Shown here: positions 1 through 9,583 of the stretch, piece by piece
Position numbering within the stretch: position 1 is the first letter of the stretch
Layout: each line of letters opens with the position of its first letter
Assembly: GCA_024363285.1 (NCBI GenBank)
Contig: AP024710.1
Coordinates: 1,193,163 to 1,242,500, forward strand
Direction: 5' to 3'
Length of the DNA stretch: 49,338 nt
Origin: Leptolinea sp. HRD-7
Lineage (GTDB): Bacteria; Chloroflexota; Anaerolineae; Anaerolineales; Anaerolineaceae
Program-made: the position numbers and the translations under genes
Notes under the pieces: model-generated
Databases searched by the model: none
Seen by the model: the letters and a program-made list of their open reading frames with translations, nothing else
What the model was told of the DNA's origin: nothing

Positions 1-2574
1 GCCGGTTTGCCGGTGCCCGGTGGTTTTGTCATCTGCACCGGAGGCTACCGGGATTTTGTAAACCACAATGGACTGGATTCGCATATCAACCGAATTCTGG
101 AGACCATCCAGCCGGATGACCCGGACATGCTGGAACAGGCTTCAGCGCAGATCCGCGCCGCCTTCCAGGCGGGATCGATGCCGGCGGACCTGCGGGATGA
201 AATCCGTGCGGCATATTCAAAACTGGAAAAGAATTGTGCGGTTGCCGTTCGGTCATCCGCCACGGCAGAAGACCTGCCTGACATGTCATTTGCCGGCCAG
301 CAGGATACCTACCTGAATATTGTGGGCGAAGATGCCCTTTTGATGGGGACAGTCAACTGTTGGGCCAGCCTGTGGACAGCGCGTGCCATCGGTTACCGCG
401 CCCGAAACGCGATCGCGCATTCGGATGCCGCGCTGGCGGTGGTGGTGCAGCACATGGTGCAGAGCGAAGCTTCCGGTGTATTATTCACCGCCAACCCGTT
501 GACCGGTAAACGCGCTGAAACCGTGATCGATGCCACTCTCGGGCTGGGCGAGGCGCTGGTTTCTGGGCAGGTGGTGCCCGACCATTATGTGGTGGACAGG
601 GAAAACGGTGTAATTGTGCAGAAGACGCTGGGTGAAAAGGCGCTGGCTATCACCGGTGTCGAAGGCGGCGGCACGGTTACCAAGGAAGTGGACGCGGCCA
701 GCCGTCAGGCTCTGCCGGATGAGCGCATCCTGGAGCTGGCGGAACTGGGCAGGCAGGCGGAAGAAAGCTTTGGCGGCCCACAGGATATGGAATGGGCGCT
801 GGCGGACGGACGCCTGTATGTGGTGCAATCCCGCCCGGTTACGTCACTCTACCCGCTGCCGCCAGCCGCGCCGGATGGCCGGTTGGAAATGCTGCTGTCA
901 TTCGGCGTCTGGCAGGGTATGCTTGATCCTTATACCCCGCTCGGGCAGGATGTCTTCCGCTACCTGGTGGTGGGGTTTGCCCGCAAGTTTGGAGGCGATG
1001 CCGACCCGAGGGAGCAGCGCGTAATGCTGACGGCAGGCGATCGCTTATTCGTCAACCTGACAGGATTGTTGGGGAATCCTGTGGGCCGGAATGTGGCGGA
1101 TATCTTCCTGGCATCAATCGATCCTGAAACACATCGAATAATCAGCAATCTACTGGAAGATTCGCGTTTCTCCAGACAGTCCGCCTTCCCACTGAAAGAC
1201 CGGCTGAATCTAATGCGGGTGGCCGTTCCGCTGGCCGGAAACGCCGTCCGGAATATGCTGGCTCCCGCGCGCGGGCGAAAACGGCTCGAGAAGCGGATCG
1301 ATACCATGCTTGAAGAAATCCGCTCCCGGTGCGCCGCCGCGTCAGACCTGCCTGCCCTGCTGCGTGTCTTTGAAGAGACGACGGCCATCATGCCAACCCG
1401 TATGCTCCCAACTCTTGTGGGCGGAATTGCCAGCGGCCAGGCGCCGTATCAGATACTTCTTCGAAAGTTGGATATTCCTGATGCGCGTAACCTGCTGGTA
1501 GAGTTGACGCGGGGGATGGCCCATAATGTAACCACTCAGATGGATCTGGAGTTGTGGGAGGCGGCACAGGCTATCCGGTCTGACTCTGCGGCAGCCGGAC
1601 ATTTTTCGTCAACACCGGTGGGAACTCTGGTGGACGAGTACCGGCGCGGTGGACTGCCGTCAGCCGCGCAGAATGCGATTGAGAAATTCCTGTCGGTGTA
1701 TGGCATCCGAGGTGTGGGTGAGATCGATATGGGGATGCCGCGCTGGCGCGAACACCCGTCCAACCTGTTCCAGGCGTTGAAGAGCTATCTTGATCTGGAT
1801 CCAGAGGCCGGCCCGGATGTCATTTTCCGCCGGGGTGTGGCAAAGGCGGACGAAGCGGAGAAGTGCATACTGGCCGCGCTGCGCGAAAAGCCGTTCGGAT
1901 TTATGAAAGCGGGTATTGTCAAATCGATGATCCATGCCTTCCGTGAACTGGGCGGACTGCGTGAGACGCCGAAATTCTTCGTGGTGCGTATTCTGAGCAC
2001 ATACCGCTACGCGCTGCTAGCGGAGGGCGAAAAACTGGTTACAGCGGGTGTTCTGTCAGCGGCGGATGACGTCATGTTCCTGCACCTGTGGGAGTTGAAG
2101 GAACTTGCCGCGGGAACAAGGCGTGATTGGAAAGCCCTGGTCGCGGAGCGCCGTGTGGTGTACGCCCGTGAATTGCGCCGCCGGCGCATCCCGCGTGTGC
2201 TGTTGACCGATGGTACCGCGTATTATGACGCGCCTGCCCGCGCCGGTGACGGGAAGAATGCGCTCATCGGGTCGCCGGTTTCAGCCGGTGTGGTGGAAGG
2301 GAATGTGCGCGTGGTGCTGGACCCGCACGGGGCGCAATTACAGCCCGGCGAGATCATGGTTTGCCCGGCCTCCGACCCGGCGTGGACGCCGTTGTTTCTG
2401 GCGGCCGGCGGGCTGGTCACCGAGGTGGGCGGCATGATGACGCATGGCTCAGTTGTGGCACGGGAGTACGGCATTCCCGCCGTGGTGGGTGTGAGCAGCG
2501 CGACGACCCGGTTGAAGACGGGCCAGCGTGTGCGCGTGGATGGGTCAACGGGAATTGTGAGGGTGATGGAGTAA
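1..2574 (+). CDS. PEP-utilising dikinase-family enzyme, rifampicin-phosphotransferase-like (5' truncated)
   Basis: The reading frame is open at base 1, so the true start lies outside the window; probably a few tens of residues (the lysine-containing start of the ATP-grasp domain) are missing. The N-terminal part is a PEP-synthase/PPDK-type ATP-binding domain: RSSATAEDLPD and SFAGQQDTYLN around residues 82-105, and a GVLFTANP segment. The C-terminus is a swivelling phosphohistidine domain with GGMMTHGSVVAREYG, where His near residue 813 is the expected phospho-carrier. Such enzymes move phosphate from ATP through histidine to pyruvate or another acceptor. The THGSVVAREYG form and the length of about 860-890 residues resemble rifampicin phosphotransferase-like proteins more than classical PEP synthase, but the acceptor cannot be read from sequence. 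The gene ends at TAA and is followed by the 84-bp inverted repeats. Confidence 0.85.
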   Translation, partial: AGLPVPGGFVICTGGYRDFVNHNGLDSHINRILETIQPDDPDMLEQASAQIRAAFQAGSMPADLRDEIRAAYSKLEKNCAVAVRSSATAEDLPDMSFAGQQDTYLNIVGEDALLMGTVNCWASLWTARAIGYRARNAIAHSDAALAVVVQHMVQSEASGVLFTANPLTGKRAETVIDATLGLGEALVSGQVVPDHYVVDRENGVIVQKTLGEKALAITGVEGGGTVTKEVDAASRQALPDERILELAELGRQAEESFGGPQDMEWALADGRLYVVQSRPVTSLYPLPPAAPDGRLEMLLSFGVWQGMLDPYTPLGQDVFRYLVVGFARKFGGDADPREQRVMLTAGDRLFVNLTGLLGNPVGRNVADIFLASIDPETHRIISNLLEDSRFSRQSAFPLKDRLNLMRVAVPLAGNAVRNMLAPARGRKRLEKRIDTMLEEIRSRCAAASDLPALLRVFEETTAIMPTRMLPTLVGGIASGQAPYQILLRKLDIPDARNLLVELTRGMAHNVTTQMDLELWEAAQAIRSDSAAAGHFSSTPVGTLVDEYRRGGLPSAAQNAIEKFLSVYGIRGVGEIDMGMPRWREHPSNLFQALKSYLDLDPEAGPDVIFRRGVAKADEAEKCILAALREKPFGFMKAGIVKSMIHAFRELGGLRETPKFFVVRILSTYRYALLAEGEKLVTAGVLSAADDVMFLHLWELKELAAGTRRDWKALVAERRVVYARELRRRRIPRVLLTDGTAYYDAPARAGDGKNALIGSPVSAGVVEGNVRVVLDPHGAQLQPGEIMVCPASDPAWTPLFLAAGGLVTEVGGMMTHGSVVAREYGIPAVVGVSSATTRLKTGQRVRVDGSTGIVRVME

Positions 2575-2612
2575 CACTCATCACATCATCCAGGTCTGTG
2601 TTTGACCGGCTC

Positions 2613-2801
2613 ATGGTGCGTTGACCGCGCTTGGATAATTGGATCAATAGCTTTGAGTGATAATGTGGATTGAATGGGCGGTCAACAGCACCCTACTCGA
2701 GCTGGCTCGATTGGCCTATGGTGCGTTGACCGCGCTTTGATAGTCGGATCGATAATTTCGAATGGTTTGGCTGGATGATTGGGCGGTCAACAGCACCCTA
2801 C
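2613..2801. repeat. Two copies of an 84-bp inverted-repeat element (left pair)
   Basis: Copies lie at 2613-2696 and 2718-2801. Each begins ATGGTGCGTTGACCGCGC and ends GCGGTCAACAGCACCCTA. The ends pair as a 14-bp stem with one unpaired A on the 3' arm. The roughly 50-nt interiors differ between the two copies and from the right-hand copies, yet every copy is exactly 84 bp. No ORF or transposase is inside. They fill the space between the PEP-utilising enzyme gene and the hydrolase gene. Confidence 0.85.
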
Positions 2802-2864
2802 CAAATTCTGATTTTCGCGATTCGCCGAAATCCAGTATGATTCAGATGAAAGCGAGAACACTCT

Positions 2865-4052
2865 ATGGGAAACGTAATGGATTATTTGCAGTGGCGGGGA
2901 GATCTGAAATTCTCAAAGGATCCATTAAATGATATTGATGTGCTGGTTTTTGCGTTGTTGAGTTATTTACCGTTTAACGATATTGTTCCGGGAATTAAAT
3001 CAAATAAAGAGATTTCGCTGAAAGACGCGGCCCGTCAATACACTGACAGGTTTTCCAATTCAGGCGATAATTCGTCAAAAGTCACTATAACGCCCTTATC
3101 GTCATTTAATACCAGCGCGGAGATGCTGCTTCAAACCGCGGCCGGCTGCCCGCGATTTGAGGATGTTCATCTTTCACGGTATGATGAAAACACCGATTTT
3201 GTCATCGGTCGGCAATTTACGGCTGTGACGTTTACCATCCCGGATTTTGAACGGACAAAAGTCATCGCTTTTCGTGGAACCGACAATTCGGTTGTCGGTT
3301 GGAAGGAAGACTTTGCCCTGGCATATATGGAGCAAATTCCTGCTCATGAATCTGCCTGCCAGTATGTAAAGCGCACAATGGGTATTTTTTCCGGGCGGTT
3401 TATTGTTTGCGGTCATTCCAAAGGGGGAAACCTGGCCATGTATGCCGGTTCTCATCTTAATCTGTTACAGCAATTAAAACTGAAGAAGATCGTCAATTTT
3501 GACGGCCCGGGTTTTGACTTTTCCATTGTCCAACGGGAGCCTTTTCTAAAGAGCGAACACAAGGTTGTTAACTATCTTCCGGAAGATTCAATGGTCGGAA
3601 TGTTATTGCAGCCGGTTGGAAAAAGGGTATTTGTATCCAGTGAGGATCGATTTATTAATCAACATAACGCCTTCAACTGGGTTGTCAGTCGCTCCGGTTT
3701 TATTGAGGGGAAGTTATCTGGAACAGCTATTTTTATGGAGCAGACGCTAAAAACGTGGTTAACGGATATATCCATTTCTGATCGCGAGACTTTCCTCGCG
3801 GCGCTGTTTGATATCCTGGGAGCATCGGAAGGGAAGCAGATTGTGACCGATCCACAGGAGAGTCTGAAAGAATATAAGAATATTCTGGTCAAGTATTCTA
3901 AAATGGATAAAAATACTAAAGCTCTGCTTTCTCGAGTTTTTGATGCCCTTACGGCTGAAGCCGGGAGAACATTGGCCGAATCAATTAAAGAAAAATTGCC
4001 GCGAATATTGGGGCCGACAGAAAAATCAGAAAACAAGATGGATATGGGTTAA
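2865..4052 (+). CDS. DUF2974 (Mbeg1-like) alpha/beta hydrolase
   Basis: The 395-aa protein opens with MDYLQWRGDLKFSKDPLNDID, the usual start of the DUF2974/Mbeg1-like family. It has FRGTD near residue 136 (likely oxyanion region) and the nucleophile elbow GHSKGG near 183-188, with the expected catalytic Ser at about 185, so it is probably an active lipase- or esterase-like enzyme. There is no signal peptide, so it is probably cytoplasmic. Two in-frame ATGs (2865 and 2877) are possible; the second matches the usual family start and neither has a strong Shine-Dalgarno. Codon use is more AT-rich than the left neighbour. The gene stands alone between two sets of 84-bp inverted repeats, which suggests it arrived or moved as a unit. 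The substrate is unknown. Confidence 0.75.
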   Translation: MGNVMDYLQWRGDLKFSKDPLNDIDVLVFALLSYLPFNDIVPGIKSNKEISLKDAARQYTDRFSNSGDNSSKVTITPLSSFNTSAEMLLQTAAGCPRFEDVHLSRYDENTDFVIGRQFTAVTFTIPDFERTKVIAFRGTDNSVVGWKEDFALAYMEQIPAHESACQYVKRTMGIFSGRFIVCGHSKGGNLAMYAGSHLNLLQQLKLKKIVNFDGPGFDFSIVQREPFLKSEHKVVNYLPEDSMVGMLLQPVGKRVFVSSEDRFINQHNAFNWVVSRSGFIEGKLSGTAIFMEQTLKTWLTDISISDRETFLAALFDILGASEGKQIVTDPQESLKEYKNILVKYSKMDKNTKALLSRVFDALTAEAGRTLAESIKEKLPRILGPTEKSENKMDMG

Positions 4053-4078
4053 AAATTTTAATCGCGGAATGTCGGCGA

Positions 4079-4412
4079 ATGGTGCGTTGACCGCGCCCTG
4101 ATGATTACAAAGTTGATCACGAATAGCGATGAGTTCTGAGCGAGCGGTCAACAGCACCCTACGAGCGAACCGGCAGAGATTTGTTTTTATGGTCGGCCGG
4201 CAAATGGTGCGTTGACCGCGCTCTGATGATTGCAAAGTTGATCACGAATAGAGAAGAGTTCTGAGCGAGCGGTCAACAGCACCCTACGAGCGAACCGGCA
4301 GAGATTTGTATTTATGGTCGGTCGGCGAATGGTGCGTTGACCGCGCCCTGATGATTACAAAGTAGATCACGAATAGCGATGAGTTCTGAGCGAGCGGTCA
4401 ACAGCACCCTAC
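4079..4412. repeat. Three copies of the 84-bp inverted-repeat element in 125-bp tandem
   Basis: Copies are at 4079-4162, 4204-4287 and 4329-4412, spaced exactly 125 bp apart and separated by a nearly identical 41-bp spacer. The terminal arms (GGTGCGTTGACCGC and GCGGTCAACAGCACC) are the same as in the pair at 2613-2801. The interiors of these three are almost identical to each other but unlike the left pair, so this array grew by recent tandem duplication. This fills the 446-bp gap after the hydrolase gene; no gene is seen in it. Confidence 0.9.
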
Positions 4413-4433
4413 AAAAACGGAAGCGCAATTGTT

Positions 4434-4473
4434 AAAAACACACGATCCGGGTCAAATTTACCCGGACCGTGTG
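4434..4473 (-). terminator. Intrinsic terminator of the oxidoreductase operon
   Basis: On the minus strand a long stem (arms 4460-4473 and 4439-4452, one mismatch, 7-nt loop) is followed directly by TTTTT (4438-4434). It lies about 25 bp past the stop of the last leftward oxidoreductase gene. Confidence 0.85.
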
Positions 4474-4498
4474 CTGTACCTTCTTCCCTCGATTTACC

Positions 4499-5047
4499 TT
4501 ACTTTACTCCGACCACCTTGAATGTGGCGCCCTTTTGCAGCGCCTTGATATTCGAAGGCAGTAATTTTCTATGGCGTTCTGGAATGTGGTTTTCTAACGC
4601 TTTTTCCAGCGCTTCAACGGGTAATACCGGCTGGTTGGCCAGCATGGCGCCCAGCATCACCATATTGGTCAGGCGTTTATCGCCCAGGTTTTCGGCGAGA
4701 TCGTTGGCTGGCAGGGCGACAACACGGATATTCGTGCGGTCTACCGACCGGTCGACCATTGATGAGTTGACCACCAGCAGTCCCCCTTCAGCCACAGAGC
4801 TCTCGTATTTATCCAGTGACGGCCGGTTGAAAGCCATCAATACTTTCGGGTGCCGTACCATCGGGGAGCCGATCTCTTCATCTGAAATGATCACTGTACA
4901 ATTTGCTGTTCCGCCGCGCATTTCAGGTCCGTATGAAGGTATCCAGGTGACCTCAAGTCCGTTTTCCATGCCGGCATACGCCAACAATTGACCGGCGAAA
5001 AGCACACCCTGTCCGCCAAATCCCGCAATCAGGATCTCAGTTTGCAT
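4499..5047 (-). CDS. 2-oxoacid:ferredoxin oxidoreductase, gamma subunit
   Basis: This 182-aa protein is the gamma (pyruvate/ketoisovalerate oxidoreductase catalytic) domain. It starts MQTEILIAGFGGQGVLFAGQ, the glycine-rich CoA-binding signature of this subunit, followed by SYGPEMRGGTANC. It is the last gene of the leftward ferredoxin-alpha-beta-gamma operon, 12 bp after the beta gene, with a good Shine-Dalgarno (GGGAGGAAAC before ATG) and a terminator downstream. The complex oxidatively decarboxylates a 2-oxoacid with CoA, giving acyl-CoA, CO2 and reduced ferredoxin in the cytoplasm. The substrate (2-oxoglutarate, branched-chain 2-oxoacid or other) cannot be decided from sequence. Confidence 0.9.
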   Translation of the reverse strand: MQTEILIAGFGGQGVLFAGQLLAYAGMENGLEVTWIPSYGPEMRGGTANCTVIISDEEIGSPMVRHPKVLMAFNRPSLDKYESSVAEGGLLVVNSSMVDRSVDRTNIRVVALPANDLAENLGDKRLTNMVMLGAMLANQPVLPVEALEKALENHIPERHRKLLPSNIKALQKGATFKVVGVK

Positions 5048-5059
5048 GTTTCCTCCCGC

Positions 5060-5845
5060 CTAGATTTTGATCTCGGCCACGGCCGGATTGACTTTGTAGT
5101 CGCCCAGTTGGTAGTACGGGATCATTTTTTCTTCCAACCACTGAAGAGATTGCCGCGGTGTCATTCCCCAGTTGGTGGGGCAGATCGAAAGCAGTTCTAC
5201 CATCGAGAATCCCAGTCCACGTTTTTGCACTTCAAACGCGGTACGGATGGCTTTCTTTGCAAGGCGGATGTTTTTGGGATCATGCAGGCTGCGCCGGGCA
5301 ATATAGCTGGCGCCATCCAGTTTGGCCAACATTTCTGATGCCCGGATGGGGTAACCGGCGGTTTCCACATCACGGCCATTGGGTGAGGATGTGGTCTTCT
5401 GTCCGGGGAGTGTTGTGGGAGCCATCTGCCCGCCGGTCATGCCGTAGTTGGTGTTATTTATGAAGATGGTAGTGATATTCTCGCCGCGGGCTGCCGCGTG
5501 AACGATCTCGGCCATACCGATGGACGCCATATCGCCATCACCCTGATAGGTGATCACAAAGCGATCGGGAAGTACTCGTTTGACGCCGGTAGCCATCGCC
5601 GGGGCGCGTCCGTGAGGTGCCTGCACAAAGTCAATATCGAAATAGTTATAGGCGAACACCGAGCAGCCAACAGATGCGACGCCAACCATTTTCTCGCGGA
5701 TGCCCATTTCGTCAACCACTTCGGCGATCAAACGGTGCGCGATACCGTGGGTGCAGCCCGGGCAGTAATGCGTGTTGCTGTCTGTCAAAGCGTCGGGGCG
5801 TTGATACACAGCCTCCAGCTCTCTATCCAGTTCAGGAACCGTCAT
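5060..5845 (-). CDS. 2-oxoacid:ferredoxin oxidoreductase, beta (TPP-binding) subunit
   Basis: This 261-aa protein is the thiamine-pyrophosphate-binding beta subunit. It has YCPGCTHG near residue 27, a conserved [15 protein letters not shown] stretch, and the TPP/Mg motif GDGDMASIG...[11 protein letters not shown]. These cysteines probably help hold an iron-sulfur cluster next to TPP, as in related enzymes. It sits 14 bp after the alpha gene and 12 bp before the gamma gene, with an AAGGGATAAG Shine-Dalgarno. Its length is normal for the KorB/VorA type. With alpha, gamma and the ferredoxin it forms the four-subunit enzyme that makes acyl-CoA and reduced ferredoxin. Confidence 0.9.
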   Translation of the reverse strand: MTVPELDRELEAVYQRPDALTDSNTHYCPGCTHGIAHRLIAEVVDEMGIREKMVGVASVGCSVFAYNYFDIDFVQAPHGRAPAMATGVKRVLPDRFVITYQGDGDMASIGMAEIVHAAARGENITTIFINNTNYGMTGGQMAPTTLPGQKTTSSPNGRDVETAGYPIRASEMLAKLDGASYIARRSLHDPKNIRLAKKAIRTAFEVQKRGLGFSMVELLSICPTNWGMTPRQSLQWLEEKMIPYYQLGDYKVNPAVAEIKI

Positions 5846-5859
5846 TCTTATCCCTTTCG

Positions 5860-6972
5860 TCAGTTAATAAAGGACATATATTTAATCCAGCGGTCGCGGG
5901 GATGCCCGCTGGTGGCAACCGGACCGGCGATCATGCGCTGAACCGCGTTGACGATCTCATCTGGAAGCGGCACTACACCGCCGGTGCGCCCGTAAAATTC
6001 AACGGGCACACTGCCATGGGTGGCCAGTATCACGTCATCCAGCATCTGGCCAGAGTTCATTTCCACCACCAGCATGCCTTTCATACGTTTGCCAAGTGTT
6101 TCCACGGCTTCCATCGGGAAGGGGCTGACGGTGATGGGACGAAGAAGCCCGATCTTCACGCCCTGAGCGCGCAGCTGACGCACGGCTGAAAGCGCGATAC
6201 GGCCGGCAGAACCAAACCCAACAATGGCGTATTCGGCATCGTCGAGGAAGTATTGTTTGTACCGTATTTCATTTTCGCGGATCTTGTTCCAGCGATTCAG
6301 AAGGCGCATATTGGTCACTTCTTCCGCCGGGGCATCCATATAGATGGAGGTCAACAGCCGGCGTTCGCGGCCGGGGACACCGTCAACCGCCCACTCGGGA
6401 AACTCTTTTTTGAGCGGCTGCATCGGGGGCAATTCGGCGGCTTCCATCATTTGACCCAGGCTGCCGTCCATTAACACAGTAACCAGAGACCGGTATTTTT
6501 CCGCCAGATCGAACGCCAGCACGGTCATGTCAACGGCTTCCTGCACGCTGCAGGGAGCGAGGACGATCATGTGAAAATCGCCGTGACCGCCGCCGTGGAC
6601 GATCTGGTTGTAGTCGCTTTGAGACGGTTGGATATTACCCAGGCCGGGACCGCCGCGCATTACGTCAACCAGCACGGCGGGAACTTCGGTTCCCGCCATA
6701 TACGAGATACCTTCCATCATCAGGCTCATTCCCGGAGATGACGACGATGTCATAACACGGCGCCCGGTGCAGGCGGCGCCATAAACCATATTGATGGCTG
6801 CCAGTTCACTTTCGGCCTGAACAAACGCGCGACCTTCTTCTGGCATACGAGCGGACATCCATTCCAGTAATTCGGTCTGCGGGGTGATCGGGTAGCCGAA
6901 ATACGCCTGAACCCCCGCGCGGATGGCCGCTTCAGCCACCGCGATGTTGCCTTTCAATAATTGTTTTGCCAT
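5860..6972 (-). CDS. vorB: 2-oxoacid:ferredoxin oxidoreductase, alpha subunit (VorB/KorA type)
   Basis: This 370-aa protein is the alpha subunit of a 2-oxoacid:ferredoxin oxidoreductase. It begins [20 protein letters not shown] and contains GYPITPQTE, the [14 protein letters not shown] stretch and PSQSDYNQ, all typical of the subunits named VorB (3-methyl-2-oxobutanoate) or KorA (2-oxoglutarate). It makes the pyrimidine-domain half of the TPP site opposite the beta subunit. Its Shine-Dalgarno is GGAGAGGG. It follows the ferredoxin gene by 9 bp. The symbol reflects family resemblance only; the true substrate may be 2-oxoglutarate. The neighbouring thiolase fits a role in branched-chain or fatty-acid fermentation, which is an inference. 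Confidence 0.85.
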   Translation of the reverse strand: MAKQLLKGNIAVAEAAIRAGVQAYFGYPITPQTELLEWMSARMPEEGRAFVQAESELAAINMVYGAACTGRRVMTSSSSPGMSLMMEGISYMAGTEVPAVLVDVMRGGPGLGNIQPSQSDYNQIVHGGGHGDFHMIVLAPCSVQEAVDMTVLAFDLAEKYRSLVTVLMDGSLGQMMEAAELPPMQPLKKEFPEWAVDGVPGRERRLLTSIYMDAPAEEVTNMRLLNRWNKIRENEIRYKQYFLDDAEYAIVGFGSAGRIALSAVRQLRAQGVKIGLLRPITVSPFPMEAVETLGKRMKGMLVVEMNSGQMLDDVILATHGSVPVEFYGRTGGVVPLPDEIVNAVQRMIAGPVATSGHPRDRWIKYMSFIN

Positions 6973-6981
6973 AACCCTCTC

Positions 6982-7218
6982 CTAGGCTGGTTGTTTATGC
7001 ACAACTTCACGGTAGACAGTAATGGCGGCTTCGGGGCATACAATGGCACAGATACCGCAACCTGTGCATCCCTCTTTAGCCAGATCAGCGGGATGGTAGC
7101 CTCTCTTGGTCAGACGTTCCATATTTAACGCGATGACTTCCTGAGGACAATTCGCCACACACAACTCACAACCTTTGCAGAGGTCTTCGTTTACTTCTAT
7201 TCGACCCTTTGGGGGCAT
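6982..7218 (-). CDS. Ferredoxin-type delta subunit, two [4Fe-4S] clusters
   Basis: This 78-aa protein has two CxxCxxCxxxC clusters, CKGCELCVANCP and CTGCGICAIVCP, so it binds two [4Fe-4S] clusters. It is the first gene of the leftward oxidoreductase operon and is almost certainly the electron-transfer subunit that takes electrons from the TPP site. A strong Shine-Dalgarno (AGGAGG) precedes the ATG. Its length is typical for a KorD/VorD-type subunit. Confidence 0.92.
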   Translation of the reverse strand: MPPKGRIEVNEDLCKGCELCVANCPQEVIALNMERLTKRGYHPADLAKEGCTGCGICAIVCPEAAITVYREVVHKQPA

Positions 7219-7371
7219 TTTTCCTCCTGTCAGAAGAATATTGCCGCATATAACGGCACAATATCAATTTCTATTATTCTCCGGCAAAAGTATGCTTTCG
7301 AGTGTCAAAAATCATCCACTCGCGCAACAAAAATCCTCATAGAAACATTAAAACTAATTAAGAAGTCACCG
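7219..7371. promoter_or_regulatory. Leader of the oxidoreductase operon with a short inverted repeat
   Basis: The 153-bp gap holds the operon's Shine-Dalgarno and a short inverted repeat (TGCCG at 7242-7246, CGGCA at 7254-7258) that could be a small hairpin or a regulator site. No convincing -35/-10 pair was found. Confidence 0.3.
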
Positions 7372-8601
7372 TTATTCTGGATTTTCTTCCATCCATTCCA
7401 CCAGTAAAGCTTCACCCTGACCAACGCCAACGCATAATGTGGCCAATCCGAAATACGGGCGGGGTTTTTGAGGCGCCTGTCGGCGCATTTCATGCAGTAG
7501 GGTTGTGAGTATGCGGGCGCCGGAACATCCCAGCGGGTGACCGAGAGCGATAGCGCCACCGTTGACGTTGGTGATATCTTGCGATAACCCGAGTTCGCGC
7601 ATGCAGGCAATAGTCTGTACGGCAAAGGCTTCATTTATTTCCACCAGTCCCAGGTTTCCTATTCCAATGCCTGATAGATGTAAAACCTTGCGAGCCGCGG
7701 GGACCGGTCCCATACCCATCAGGCGCGGCGCGACACCGGCTGAAGCGCCGGCGACAATACGTGCCCAAGGCTTAAGTCCAAGGGTGCGTGCCCGCTCTTC
7801 GCTCATGATTAAAACAGCCGCTGCTCCATCATTCATGCCGGAACTATTGCCAGCCGTCACAGAGCCGTTGGCACGAAAGACAGGTTTTAATTTACCCAGG
7901 CTTTCCATGCTGGTATCACGGCGTGGACGTTCATCCATATTGAACAGAATTGGATCGCCTTTGCGCTGCTGAACCAGTATCGGTTCGATCTCTTGTGCAA
8001 ATTTATTAGAATCAATGGCTTCGATCGCCCGCTGGTGACTGGTCAGAGCGTAGGCATCCTGCGCGAGGCGCGTGATTCCGGTACTCTCGGCGATGTTTTC
8101 CGCTGTCTCTCCCATGGATTCTGTGCCATACAGTGACTGCATACGCGGGTTCGGATAACGCCAACCCAGGGCGGTATCCCACGCGGTAAGATTGCCGAAC
8201 GGGAAACCCGTTTCGGCTTTCGGTACGGAATACGGCGAACGTGACATGCTTTCCACACCACCGGCGATCAATACCTCGGCTTCACCGCAGCGAATGGTAC
8301 GGGCAGCCTGAATGACGGCCGTCAGGCCGGAAGCGCATAAGCGGTTGACCGTCACCCCGGCAGTTTCCACCGGGAACCCGGCCAACAGGGCTGCCATACG
8401 GGCTACATTGCGGTTATCTTCTCCTGCCTGGTTCGCGCAACCCAGATAAACATCTTCCACCAGCGCCGGGTCAATTTCCGCGCGGCGGATAAGAGCTTGC
8501 AGGATCATCGCGGCCAGATCATCAGGCCTAACGGAAGACAACCCTCCTCCAAGCGCCCCGATCGGGCTTCGAACGGCGTTGATGATCACAGCTTCAGGCA
8601 T
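7372..8601 (-). CDS. Thiolase (acetyl-CoA C-acyltransferase)
   Basis: The 409-aa protein is a thiolase: active-site Cys in NRLCASGLTAV, the His motif GHPLGCSG, and the second catalytic Cys in TLCVGVGQG. It interconverts acetyl-CoA plus acyl-CoA with 3-ketoacyl-CoA. I chose the ATG at 8601 (MPEAVIINAVRSP), which matches the usual thiolase start and has ACGGAGG seven bases upstream; the frame is open further up but that extension is not thiolase-like. It is 22 bp downstream of the LysM lipoprotein gene on the same strand and 153 bp upstream of the oxidoreductase operon. A biosynthetic (acetoacetyl-CoA) or degradative (beta-oxidation) role cannot be separated. Confidence 0.9.
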   Translation of the reverse strand: MPEAVIINAVRSPIGALGGGLSSVRPDDLAAMILQALIRRAEIDPALVEDVYLGCANQAGEDNRNVARMAALLAGFPVETAGVTVNRLCASGLTAVIQAARTIRCGEAEVLIAGGVESMSRSPYSVPKAETGFPFGNLTAWDTALGWRYPNPRMQSLYGTESMGETAENIAESTGITRLAQDAYALTSHQRAIEAIDSNKFAQEIEPILVQQRKGDPILFNMDERPRRDTSMESLGKLKPVFRANGSVTAGNSSGMNDGAAAVLIMSEERARTLGLKPWARIVAGASAGVAPRLMGMGPVPAARKVLHLSGIGIGNLGLVEINEAFAVQTIACMRELGLSQDITNVNGGAIALGHPLGCSGARILTTLLHEMRRQAPQKPRPYFGLATLCVGVGQGEALLVEWMEENPE

Positions 8602-8623
8602 GGTATCCTCCGTAATGCGCAAA

Positions 8624-9583
8624 TCAGGGGCGGGTCTCTCCCAGAATTTCAACTCGTTCTATAGGACCGCCAAGAGAATAGATATTAAAATCATACACCA
8701 ACCCGCTGCCGGATTCCAAACCGACCTGGCTATCCCAACGGCGAACACCTACCGGTTGGCCGGAAGCATTATAGGCTGAGGCTACTACATGAATAATGTT
8801 GGCATCCTTCTGGTTTTCCTGAAGGTCAACCGTTCCATTGACGTGGATAGAAAGCTTATCTGGTGAGTATTCGGAAGACCGGAGTTTCAGATCTGAGACC
8901 AGAAACCGGCCGGAATCATTTGTTATTGGCGAGGCTGTACGCAGACGGGTGGAGACCTGCCAGGGAGGCGGAGGTGGCTGCGGAAAGTACACGGAAAGCG
9001 CAATGGATAACCCGGATTGCAGCCGGTCAAGAAGACAATAGGCTGTGCGGGTTTGTGGCTCGCTTCCATCGGATCCAGCGAGAACAAAATCGGCGGAGAT
9101 ATCCTCTATATCGAGCTCGGTGTTGTTGTCCACTTTCATCAGGCACCAGGCGCCGCCTGTGGGATCAGGATAACAAACCGGAGCTTCGGTGAGAAGAATA
9201 ACGACTGGCGTGGGGATTGTTGTCGGTTGGAAAGCATCCTGTTCAGGGTCACCAGAAGGGATGATCAGCACGGTTCCGATAGGCATCATTCGGGGATCAA
9301 CCTTTGAATTGGCTTCTCGAAGGTCTTTGATCTTAACACCATAGAGTGTGGCAATACCGCCCATATCTTCACCTTTTTTTACTACATGTGTGATCTGGGT
9401 TGGGCGGGTAGACGGTGCTGGTGGTTCAAGGGTTGGCGGAACAGGGGGTAGCGTGGGGACCGCGGCTGTGCGGGTTGAATATGGCGTGAGTTCTACTTGA
9501 GGCGCGGCAGACTGAGATGGAAATAGTGTGCACCCTGAAAGACAAAGAACGATCAGGAGTATGGGTATCTGAAAGTATTTCAT
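8624..9583 (-). CDS. LysM-domain lipoprotein
   Basis: The 319-aa protein starts MKYFQIPILLIVLCLSGC, a lipoprotein signal peptide with lipobox LSGC, so it is anchored to the outside of the membrane. A Pro/Thr-rich linker leads to one LysM domain at about residues 65-110 (HVVKKGEDMGGIATLYGV...LIIPSGD), a peptidoglycan-binding fold. The C-terminal ~170 residues are an extracellular beta-rich domain I do not recognise. I chose the ATG at 9583 because the signal peptide begins there; an upstream in-frame start would add 12 residues. It is likely co-transcribed with the thiolase, an unexpected partner. Confidence 0.8.
   Translation of the reverse strand: MKYFQIPILLIVLCLSGCTLFPSQSAAPQVELTPYSTRTAAVPTLPPVPPTLEPPAPSTRPTQITHVVKKGEDMGGIATLYGVKIKDLREANSKVDPRMMPIGTVLIIPSGDPEQDAFQPTTIPTPVVILLTEAPVCYPDPTGGAWCLMKVDNNTELDIEDISADFVLAGSDGSEPQTRTAYCLLDRLQSGLSIALSVYFPQPPPPPWQVSTRLRTASPITNDSGRFLVSDLKLRSSEYSPDKLSIHVNGTVDLQENQKDANIIHVVASAYNASGQPVGVRRWDSQVGLESGSGLVYDFNIYSLGGPIERVEILGETRP

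Noticed and set aside
2613..4412. 84-bp repeats as integron attC sites
   Set aside because: They have inverted ends and a bulge, but the ends read GTTGACC rather than the GTTRRRY core, the same element is repeated in tandem, and there is no integrase or cassette order.
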